Of a DNA stretch of 64,000 bases, positions 22,641 through 30,973 are shown piece after piece. How positions within the stretch are numbered: position 1 is the stretch's first letter; each line of letters opens with the position of its first letter. The stretch is from Colius striatus (taxonomy: Eukaryota > Chordata > Aves > Coliiformes > Coliidae): positions 2,702,001-2,766,000 of the forward strand of contig NC_084774.1 in NCBI RefSeq assembly GCF_028858725.1, given 5' to 3'. The notes below the pieces were generated by a model. The model did not search any database. It had not been told where the DNA came from and saw only the letters and a program-made list of their open reading frames with translations. The translations under genes were made by a program, and so were the position numbers.

Positions 22641-23105
22641 ACCTCAAAAAGTGGAGTTTTGAGGGAAAAAAGTTGAGTTTTGTGGAGTCTTGAGGGCAAA
22701 AGTGGAGTGTTGAGGGAAAAAGTGGAGTTTTGAAAGAGAAAGTTGGGTTTGGAGGGAAAAAATTTGGGGTTTGGTGGAGTCTTGAGGGAAAAAGCTGGGT
22801 TGTGGTAGAGTTTTGAGGTAAAAGTGAGGTTTTGGTGGACTCTTGAGGGAAAAAGTGGAGTTCTGAGGGCAAAAGTGGGATTTTGGTGGAGTCTTGCAGG
22901 CAAAAGTGGAGTGTTGAAAGTTGGGTTTTGAGGGAAAAAAGTTGGGTTTTGGTGGAGTCTTGAGGGCAAAAGTGGAGTGTTGAGGGCAAAAGTGGGATTT
23001 TGGTGGAGTCTTGAGGGCAAAAGTGGAGTGTTGAGGACAAAAGTGGGCATTTGGTGGAGTTGTGAGGGCAAAAGTGGACGTTTGGTGGAGGTCTGAGGGG
23101 CAAAG
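22641..23105 (-). repeat. minisatellite, right arm of inverted array
   Basis: The same minisatellite in opposite orientation (GGTGGAGTTTTGAGGG and AAAAGTGGAG on plus). It meets the left arm head-on at about 22640 (CTCAAAAAGTGGAG), making a palindrome-like structure of about 1 kb. Confidence 0.85.
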
Positions 23106-23169
23106 CATGGAAAAGGAAGCAGAGGAGAGCAGCAGTGGAAAGAGCTCAGGTGGAGGCTGGAGCTGCCCA

Positions 23170-23290
23170 GAGCTGTTTCCCCAAGGGGGCCGCAGCCCCT
23201 GTGCCAGGCTGCCCAGCGAGCTGGTGGCTTCCCCATCCCTGGAGGGCCCCCAAAGCCGTGGGGCCGAGCTGCCGAGGCCCCCGGCTTGGC
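23170..23290 (+). repeat. old CR1 LINE fragment
   Basis: GCAGCCCCTGTGCCAGGCTG followed by a diverged CCCTGGAGGGCCCCCAAAGC block. It lies in the GC-rich stretch just upstream of the plus-strand MROH gene and may form part of its promoter region. Confidence 0.65.
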
Positions 23291-23585
23291 TGTTGCCTTG
23301 GCGCCGGCGCCGGAAGGTTCCAGAAAGGCCCCTGTGGCGGCTTCTCCCCCCCCTCCCGTGGGCCCCCCGTCACCACGGTTCCCCCACCCCACCCCTGCTG
23401 TGTCACAAAGGGCCCTGGGGGACCCTGCGGTGTGTGAGGAGACACGGAGAGGAGAGGCTGAGGAGCGGGGAGCTGCCGAGGAGACCCTTCCCGAGGCCGT
23501 GACCTTGGCTTCTGCCAGCTGGCCCTTGACTGGGCCCTTTTTCCGTCGGAATGCTCTTCCTTATCCTTCCCTGAACCCCTCGGTC

Positions 23586-26500
23586 ATGGATCGGGCCTGG
23601 GAGGAAGCGCAGAGATCCCAGACGAGCTCAACCGTGCGAGCTGTGAGCGAGGCTCAGTTGCTGCAGAGCAGTGAGTGAGAGTTTTCCCCCCCTTTCCCCA
23701 CACCCCCCATCGGGGCTGGGCAAGGGAGGGGGGGTTCAGCAAAGCCTTGGGTGACGATACCTCGGCAGTGACACCTCGCTGGCGCGGGCTCGACGCTCCT
23801 CTTGGGTGGCAAGAGGCTGAACAGGAGCCGGCGGTGGCCAAGGAGAAAACCTCAAGGAGAGTGTGGGCAGCAGGATATGGGAGCTGCTCCTGCCCCTCTC
23901 CTCTGCCATCTCTGGTGAAGCTCCATCTGGAGTCCCGTGCCCAGTACTGGGCTCCCCTTGCTCGCTTTGAAGCTCCTCTCAGCCTCTGGGGAAGGGTTGG
24001 GCCGAGTTGATGTGTTCCTACAGGCTCTGCCGTGTTTCTCCTGTGTAGGTGACATGCCGTCAGAGGAGACTTCACACATCCCATCATCAGAGAACGATAC
24101 TGTGATCTCTTTTTCAAGCAGCATCAGCATCAGCATCAGCATCAGCAGCAGCAGCAGCAGCAGCAGCAGCTGCAGCTACAGTGAAAGAAATGAGTGCAGC
24201 TGCAGCGGCAACAGCAACTGCGGATGCGGGTGCAATAGCAGCGGCAGCATAGTGATTAAGGTGATGATCCCAGCCCTGCTCCCTCACCCCGGGGAACCCT
24301 CTGCTCTCCTCCTCCTCTGCTCTGCAGCCTCTGCACTGTCTGCCTTCGCTCCCCATTTTTGCCCTTACAAGTCCAGCAAAACCCAACTTTGGCCCTCAAA
24401 GCTCAACTTTTGCCCTCAAAACCCCACCAAAACCCAACTTTTGCTCTCAAAACCCCACTTTTGCCCTCAAACCTCCACCAAAACCCAAATTTTGCTCTCA
24501 AAACCTCACTTTTGCCCTCAAAACTCTACCAAACCACAGCTTTTGCCATTAGAACTTCACTTTTGCCCTCAAAGCTCCACCAAAACCCAACTTTTCCCCT
24601 CAAAACACCACCAAAAGCCATCTTTTGCCCTCAAAACTCAACTTTTGCCCTTAAAACTCGACTTTTGGCCTGAAAACTCCACTTTTGCCCTCAAAACTCA
24701 ACTTTTGCCCTCAAAACCCCACTAAAACCCAACTTTTGCCCTCAAAACGCCCCAAAACCACAACTTTTGCCTTCAAAAACTTCACCAAAAGCCAACTTTT
24801 GGCTTCAAAACTCCCCCCAAACCCATCTTATGCCCTCAAAAGTCTTCTTTTGGCCTCAGAACTCCCCCAAAACCCCACATTTGGCTTCCAGACTCCTTCA
24901 GAACCCTCTTCCCCGTCTCCAGGCTCAAGCTCCCCTGGGGCAAGTCTGGGCTCGTTTCCTCCTGTCGCTCAGTACCGCTGTCAACCTCCCTCCAGGTCCT
25001 TTACACCAGCCCAGCTCTCAAGCTGTGCTGCTCAGTCGAGCTGCTGGAGGAACAGCTCTCGCCTACTGAGAAGACAGACATGGTCGTCTGGATCATTGAG
25101 CGCTTGGGAGGAGACCAAGTGCCCCAGAAGCACAAAGCTGTCCTGGAGGCGGCCGTGAGAAACCCGAGCTCCTGGCTTTGGGATGTAAGTTTGCCCCGAG
25201 GTTGGCTTTCCTCCTCCCTGAACCCACCCGAGGCCTTTCCAAAGCGGCAGAGGGGGCTGGGAGAGGGGCAGGAGCTTTAGAGGAGGACGGGTCGGCATGG
25301 CCACGCTCCCCTCCTCCAGGTGTCAAGGATCATGAGGTGCATCCATGGGATGATGACCAAGGTGTACACGGAGTTCTCCCAAACGCAGCTGCAGGTCCTC
25401 CTGAAGACGCTGGTCGAGCACTACCCCAGCCAGTTGTGTCAGAGCCTGTGGATGTTCTCTCCAAGTCAGGACAGGTACTGACCTGAGCGGCCGCCAGGCT
25501 TTGTTCTCCACACCATCCCCACGCCTCCCAGCCCCATGAGCCGAGCCTCCTCCTTCCCACCCCGTGAGGAAAACCACCTCAACCTTCCTCCTGAGTGTCC
25601 CAAGAGGGAGGGGGAAGGTGCCAAGAGGCACCTGGAGCCAACCCTGCTGCTGCTTCCCGCAGGGCTGCCATGGCCATGTTGGAGGTGATATTCTCCACGC
25701 CCAAACTACTGTGTTTAGCCTTGAAGGAGATGCTGGCGCTGCTCCAGCACAGGCTGTTCCGGAAGGTGTTCAGCTGCGACGTGGAAGACACCTACATCTA
25801 CCCCCTGGCTGTGAGTGGGGACTCAGTGCCACGTGGAGTGCTAGGGGTGGGAAGGGAATCTTCAGGGATCATCCAGCCCAAGCCCCTCGTCAAGCCTAGT
25901 TGATCTCAGCAGAAAGCTTCTGCTGTCAAAGTGGCCCCAAACCCTCACCTTTCCCCTCAAAATGCCCCCAAACCCTCACCTTTTGCCTCAAAGTGGCCCC
26001 AAACCCTCACCTTTCGCCTCAAAACGCCACCAAAATGCCACTTTCCCCATCAAAACGCCACCAAAACACCACTTTTCCCCTCCAACTCCTCCCAGCCCTC
26101 CTCAGTACCTCTCCTGCCCCTGCAGATCCTGGCTGGGGTTCACCCTGGCATCGACTTCACCTCCATCTACAAGTTTTGTCGCTTCCTCAAGTGGCCTCGC
26201 AGCCCGATGCTGCCCCTGGTGCTCACAGTCCTCCTCACCTTGTCTGAGGACACCAAGACGGTACGTGCTGATCCAGCCAAGCACAGCCTCTGAGTTCTGG
26301 GGGCAAAAAGGGCTGCTGTGGCTTCACCACAACCTCTTTACCCTCCCAGGCCAGGACCATCAGCTTGCTGGTGCCCGATATCTTGGAGCTCATGGCAGAT
26401 GCCAGCACTGATGTCAAGGTGAAGGCTTTGGCCATCTTGAGGAGGGTGTTTGGAGCCGTGAAGGAACAAGACCCCAAGCCCACGATCATGAAGCTCTGTG

Positions 26501-28744
26501 AAGAGCTGCCACGGTTCTTTGATGATGTGAGGAGCTGCTGGGAGCTTCGGTGGCATCTGTGGGGAGGATGGTTTTGGGCCTGGAGGGGTCTGGGGGAGGC
26601 ATTTGGGGCTGGGGGATGAACTTTGCCTCGTCTGCCTCCCTCGCAGGAGTCCACCCAGGTGAGGAGAACCTCCATCATCCTCTTCAGAGAGGTGATCGAT
26701 GCCATGGAGAGGAACAAGAAGCACCTCAAGATCGTGAGGAGGAACCTCATCCCCCTGTTCTTCAGGATGAGCGACCAGGTCATGTTGGTGGCTGAGGTAC
26801 AGGCACAGGCTTTGCAAAGCCCCACTTTTCCCTCCAAACTCACCCAAAACCCCACTTTGCTGTCACAGCTGCACCAAAAGATCCATTGTTTCCCTCAATT
26901 TCCCACCTAAGCCCCACCTTTCCCCTCAGAATTCCACCCAAAACCCATCTTTTTCCCTCAGAGCTGCACCAAAGCCCAACCTCTCCCCTCAAAACATCAC
27001 TTGTTCCCTCAGAACTCCCCTAAAACCCCACTTTTTCCCCTCAATCCTCCACTTTTCCCCTCAAAACTCCCCCAAAGCTTCACTTGTTCCCTCAGAACTC
27101 CCCCAAAACCCAACTTTTCCCCACAGACCTTCGCTTTTTGCCTCAAAGCTCAACATTTTCCCCCCCAGAACCATACAACCATTGCAGTTGGGAAAGCCCC
27201 TGGAGCTGCTGGAGCCCAGCCCAGAGCTCACCCTGCCACGGCCACGCTGAGCCACGGCCCTCAGCAGATCAAAACACCCCACAAACACCACTTTTCCCCT
27301 CAGAACAGCCCAAAGTGTCACCTTTGCCCTCAAAGTCCCTCCAAACCCCCACTTTTTAGCCTCAGGGATCCCCCAAAACGCCACTTTTCCCCTCAGAGCT
27401 GATGATGGCCCCCCCACAAGGATGATGAGGAGGATGAGGATGGGGATGATGAGGAGGATGAGGGTGAAGATGAGGAAGGTGACATCCCCTCTCTGTGTCC
27501 CCCTCTCCTCCTCTGCCATCCCCACTGTTGCCCCACAGGCCTCCCGGGTCACTTTCCTGTCCTGCTCCAAGTTCCTGGACCAGAGGCAGCTGCAGCACCT
27601 GACGGAGACCTGCCAGATGGAGCAGATCGGCGAGTGCCTGGTGAGGAACCGGCTTCTGCGCCCCAAAAACACCTCCCTCGGCCCAAAACCACCTTCCCCG
27701 TGGTGCTGGGAAGGCCTCGGGCCCAAATCTGTTGTGTTCTCCTGCAGCTGAAGCAGGACAAGCACCGGGCAGGGAAATACCTGCGCCAGAGCTTGTGCTA
27801 CCTGGACGACGACCAGCCCGTGCTGCGCTTGAAGGCCGTCAGGTTCATCGGTGAGAGACCTCCACCCCGGCACGAGCACCCCGCACGGGAGGCTCCTTCC
27901 GTCCCAACGGCCCCCCAGGGTGTCTCCTTCCATCCCACCGCCCCCGAGGGTGGTCTCCATTCCCCAGGGTGCTCTCCTTCCGTCCCACCAACTCCCCAGG
28001 CCCATCTCTTTCCCCCCGAGGGCGGTCTCCTGCCGGCCCTGGGGGGTCTCCTGAGGGAGGGGAAGGTTCTGATGGGACATTTGTCCCCACGCAGGCCTTG
28101 CCACGCGGTACACGAGGTCCATGAGCGACCAGGAGCTGCAGGAGATCTCTGAAAGTGAGTGGGGGCGTTCTAGGGGGGGAAAAGGGGCATTTTGGTCAAG
28201 TTCTGAGGGAGAAAGGACAGTTTGGAGGGAGAAGGGAAGGTTTTGTTGAAGGTCTGAGAGGAAAAGAGGATTTTTAGTGGACTTCTGAGGGTAAAAGTGG
28301 GATTTGTGGTTCTTTTGAGAGGAAAAGTGATGTTTTGGGGGCATTTTGAGGGGAAAAAGTGAGGGTTTAGTGGAGTCTCTGGGGAAAAAAGTGGGGTTTT
28401 TGTTGGCGTTCTGAGGGAAAACGTCAATTTTTCGCAGAGTTCTGGGGGAAAAGTTGATTTTTGGTGGAGTTTTGAGGGGAAAAACTCGACCTTTGGTGGA
28501 GTTTTGGGGGAAAATGTGGGGTTGTGTTGCTCTTTTGACAGCAAACAGGGCATGGTTTTGGTGTTTTGAAGGGGAAAAACCCCAAAGTTGTGCTTTTCTT
28601 CCAGCCCTGCAGCCTTTGACACATGACTCTGAAGAGTCTGTGAGCCACTTGGCCTCCCAAACCATGCTCATCTTGGGGAAGGCCACGGTCAGGTCCAGAC
28701 CCAGGTGCAAGTGGTTGAGGGACCTGTGCTGCTTTGGGCTGTGA
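23586..28744 (+). CDS. MROH (maestro HEAT-like repeat) family protein, 12 exons
   Basis: HEAT-type helical-repeat protein, paralogous to the minus-strand gene at 13.7-18.8 kb. Coding exons: 23586-23670, 24049-24260, 24996-25184, 25320-25474, 25663-25810, 26126-26260, 26350-26526, 26647-26796, 27539-27640, 27748-27850, 28095-28154, 28605-28744. Total 1656 nt, 551 residues and a TGA; all junctions are AG/GT and in phase. The last five exons match the paralogue in phase and nearly in length; the shared 34-codon exon starts ASRVTFL and ends GECL, followed by LKQDKHRAGKYL and AVRFIGLATRY. Exon 2 encodes a Ser/Ile then Cys/Ser/Gly-rich low-complexity stretch (residues about 52-95) with no HEAT character. 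The start is the first ATG of an open first exon and is the least certain part. Several introns consist mostly of one minisatellite. Confidence 0.87.
23855..23990 (+). repeat. CR1 LINE fragment in MROH intron 1
   Basis: GAGAGTGTGGGCAGCAGGAT and the CCATCTGGAGTCCCGTGCCC block identify a short internal CR1 piece, interrupted just before the next exon. Confidence 0.75.
24117..24170 (+). repeat. coding trinucleotide repeat (AGC/ATC)
   Basis: CAGCAT units, then about nine CAGs, inside MROH exon 2. In the reading frame they are AGC and ATC codons, giving alternating Ser-Ile and then a run of nine Ser. The repeat is in-frame, so length changes would not break the protein. Confidence 0.85.
24350..24910 (+). 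repeat. minisatellite in MROH intron 2
   Basis: About 25 units of the same CTCAAAACCCCACCAAAACC / CAACTTTTGCC family as the array at 22.1-22.6 kb, pyrimidine/A-rich strand on plus. Fills most of the intron. Confidence 0.85.
25925..26095 (+). repeat. minisatellite in MROH intron 5
   Basis: Five to six units with the variant core CCCCAAACCCTCACCTTT, then the commoner CACCAAAA form. Same orientation as in intron 2. Confidence 0.8.
26815..27400 (+). repeat. minisatellite in MROH intron 8
   Basis: Two blocks (about 26815-27170 and 27265-27400) of the same family (CAGAACTCCCCCAAAACCC, CACTTTTCCCC), same orientation as intron 2, separated by a short unique stretch. An acidic-codon-like GAT/GAG tract follows at 27418-27480; it is intronic by the splice model. 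Confidence 0.8.
27870..28055 (+). repeat. short tandem repeat in MROH intron 10
   Basis: Degenerate units of about 40 bp around GTCTCCTTCCRTCCCACC and CCCCAGGGTG. Unrelated to the main minisatellite. Confidence 0.55.
28160..28600 (-). repeat. minisatellite in MROH intron 11, opposite orientation
   Basis: The same minisatellite family, but with the purine/T-rich strand on plus (GTGGAGTTTTGAGGGGAAAA). It is therefore the reverse of the copies in introns 2, 5 and 8 of the same gene. Confidence 0.82.
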
Positions 28745-28867
28745 GTGAGCTCCTGCAAGAAGCTGCAGGAGACTGTCCCCAGCTCTGGGCATCTTCAGCT
28801 GTTGTCTGTTACTTTCTCCATCATCCTGCTCCCTTTTTGCTTCCTGTTGTGTGCTTGGAGTCCGTGG

Positions 28868-28873
28868 AATAAA
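28868..28873 (+). terminator. polyadenylation signal of plus-strand MROH gene
   Basis: AATAAA 124 nt after the stop codon, followed within 40 bases by T/G-rich sequence. Gives a short 3'UTR. Confidence 0.75.
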
Positions 28874-29274
28874 CGTTGCTCGGGTTGCTCCTGTCTCAGC
28901 GGAGCAGTGGAGTCTGTTTGCAGCCAGCCCTCCCTGCCCTCGTCTCCAGCCACAACGGCCTCGCTGATCTTTTTTCCCTCCCGTTTCACCCCTAAGGAGG
29001 GTGGGGGGTGAATGGGAGCGAGAGCCTGTCGTGGTGCTTCATTGCTGGCTGGGCCACAGCGTGGCATCTGTGAGGGATTTGGGGCTGTTACACCCTGAAG
29101 CAGCTCTGGAGGGGGTTATACTCTGAAGAATGTCGGGGGGGTTCTTCTGGGAGGGAAGAACTGATGGGTGTGGGGTTATTTATCAATAAAACCGGTGCAA
29201 CCAGAGTCATAAAGCACAGTTACTGAGGCAAAAAGCTCTCCCTCTGGGCCCTGTGGCTTTGCTGAGGTTCTTCT

Positions 29275-29580
29275 TCCCTCAGAGGACCACCAAAATCCCA
29301 CTTTTTCCCTCAAAGACCCCACTTTTCCCCTCAGCTGTCCACCAAACCCCCACTTTTTTCCTCCAAATCCCACTTTTACCCTCTGAAGCCCTTAAAACCC
29401 AACAAAACCCCCTTTTCCGTTCCTAAGTCCATCAAAATCCCACTTCTCCCCTCAAATCTCCACCAAAACGCCAATTTTCTCCCTCAGAACTCCACCAAAA
29501 GCCCCTTTCCCCCTCAGGACTGCAGCAGAACCCCACTTCTCCCCTCAAAACTGCACCCAAGTGCCGCTTTTCCCTTGAAG
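29275..29580 (+). repeat. minisatellite downstream of MROH gene
   Basis: About ten units of the CACCAAAACCCCACTTTTCCC family, pyrimidine-rich strand on plus. Ends just before a duplicated segment shared with 39.5 kb. Confidence 0.82.
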
Positions 29581-29599
29581 TTCAGGGTTCATGGCAGCA

Positions 29600-29795
29600 T
29601 GACCATCACCCTGAGGATGGATGTTGAAGAGACACGGTGTGACGCTCTCTCATTTTGGGAGGCAAGGGCTCGGCAACTCTTCTCCTTCCTTTAAAGTTCA
29701 GGTCCCCCTGAGCATCAGCACGTGCTTCCAGCAGAAAGGAGCTCGTAACCCCAGGCCCTTCACAGGGGCTCTCACTGCTGGGAGTTCTGCACAAG
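29600..29795 (-). repeat. duplicated segment B, copy 1
   Basis: About 190 bp nearly identical to 39486-39681 (I count roughly 14 differences). The shared text includes GTGACGCTCTCTCATTTTGG. In the second copy it begins exactly at the donor after a start exon; here the corresponding boundary lies against a CpG island. See findings. Confidence 0.88.
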
Positions 29796-29799
29796 ACCA

Positions 29800-30210
29800 G
29801 CTCCTGCCCCTGCCCCGCAGCGCCCCGCGGGCGGAGGCCGCGGGGGCCCGGCCGGTGCCGGAGGGGACGGGGACCCGCTCCCGCCGCAGCCGCCGCAGCA
29901 CTCCGGCCGCCGCGCCCAAACGGCCCCGCGCCGGCCCCGCCGCGCCTCAGCCCGTTCCGCCCCCGCTGCCGCTCGGCCCGGGCCCGCGGCAGCCAGCGCC
30001 GGGCTCAAACGGCCCGGCCTCGGCGTCCGCCCCGCGCCGGATGGAGCCCGGGCCCCGAGGAGGCCCCGGACGGCCGCCGGCTCCGAGCCCACGCGAAGCT
30101 GCCCCGCTCTGGCACAGCACACTGCGGCCCCTGCTGTGCCGAGCCCCGACACAGGCACGCAGCGCTGCTTTCCATGTACAGCTGCGTCGCCACACGCGGA
30201 CACAACCCGA
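29800..30210. promoter_or_regulatory. orphan CpG island
   Basis: Very CG-dense stretch with a 227-codon open frame on plus and others on minus. All are Pro/Arg/Ala/Gly-rich and match no family I know, so I treat them as composition artefacts. The position next to duplicated segment B, on the minus strand of a DIDO1-like cluster, suggests a promoter for a minus-strand first exon, but no donor is clear. Confidence 0.5.
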
Positions 30211-30344
30211 GCTTTGCTCAGCAGGCTGCTGGAAGAGCATGGCGGTAGGGCTCGGCCCTTCAGCAGCACGAGGCCTGTTGAACGGCAGCAGCTCTGTGCT
30301 CTAAGGCACTCCCAGCAGCCTGAAAATCCTCCACAGCTCAGAGG

Positions 30345-30535
30345 CCATACTTTTCCGCTCCTCCCCCCATTTTTAACCCCCTTTTTTGAGGTGCTCCCCA
30401 ATATTTAACCCCCTTCCCACCACTTTTACCCTCCTCCCCTCATTTTAACCCCCTTCCCCTCATTTTTGGGTGCCCCCCCCGCCACTAACCCCTTTCCCTC
30501 ATTTTTAGGTGCCCCCCCCCACCATTTTGAAAAGT
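30345..30535 (+). repeat. C/T-rich low-complexity tract
   Basis: Repeats of TTTAACCCCCTT and CCCTCATTTTTGGGTGCCCC. No coding signal. Confidence 0.6.
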
Positions 30536-30618
30536 ATCTTTCTATAACAAATTCATAATCTTTACATTAAAGATGCAGCAACTTGTCTCTCATGGATTTT
30601 TTGGCTGCTGATTTTACC

Positions 30619-30690
30619 TAGCAGTTAGCCTCCCCTCTTTTGGGCTTACCTGGTGGATGAAAAGGGATGGAATTGAGATCCTCCCACCAA
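30619..30690 (-). pseudogene. remnant of duplicated SPOC exon 3' end
   Basis: About 65 bp resemble 31405-31480, the end of the penultimate exon of the neighbouring SPOC gene and its donor: both share TTAGCCTCCCCTCTTTTG and CTTACCTGG on plus. The coding part is diverged but the donor (CAG|GTAAGC) survives. A further short duplication links 30305-30346 with 30697-30755 (CCCAGCAGC, AAATCCTCC, GCTCAGAGGCC). Confidence 0.6.
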
Positions 30691-30854
30691 TGCTGGCATT
30701 CCCAGCAGCTTCAAAATCCTCCCCAAACCCCCTTTGGCCGGGGCTCAGAGGCCTTGACACAGCACTGACCCTCTCTTCTGCCCACCACCTTTTCCTTGCT
30801 CCAGATATACCAAAGATACTGACTCAGCCCTTGCTCTGTTGCAAAACAATGTTG

Positions 30855-30860
30855 TTTATT
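30855..30860 (-). terminator. polyadenylation signal of SPOC gene
   Basis: TTTATT on plus is AATAAA on minus, 114 nt past the TAA of the SPOC gene. It supports the last exon call. Confidence 0.75.
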
Positions 30861-30973
30861 TGAACGAGAACAACAAACTGATTGCTAAAACTGGTAATAG
30901 TGAAAACAACAATAATAATGATAATAATGTAACAGTATTTGAACCATCCTCTAAGAAGATTACAAACATAAAC

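Noticed and set aside
22634-23392. 252-codon minus-strand frame
   Set aside because: Translation of the minisatellite (Pro/Phe/Leu/His repeats); no start context or homology.
27418-27480. Acidic coding exon (GAT/GAG tract)
   Set aside because: Lies between a valid donor and acceptor in intron 8 and has no splice sites of its own.
27061-28758. 565-codon minus-strand frame across the plus-strand MROH gene
   Set aside because: It reads antisense through real exons and minisatellite; the plus-strand exon model has matching phases and a polyA signal.
29621-30304. 227-codon plus-strand frame
   Set aside because: CpG-island composition artefact with no family similarity.
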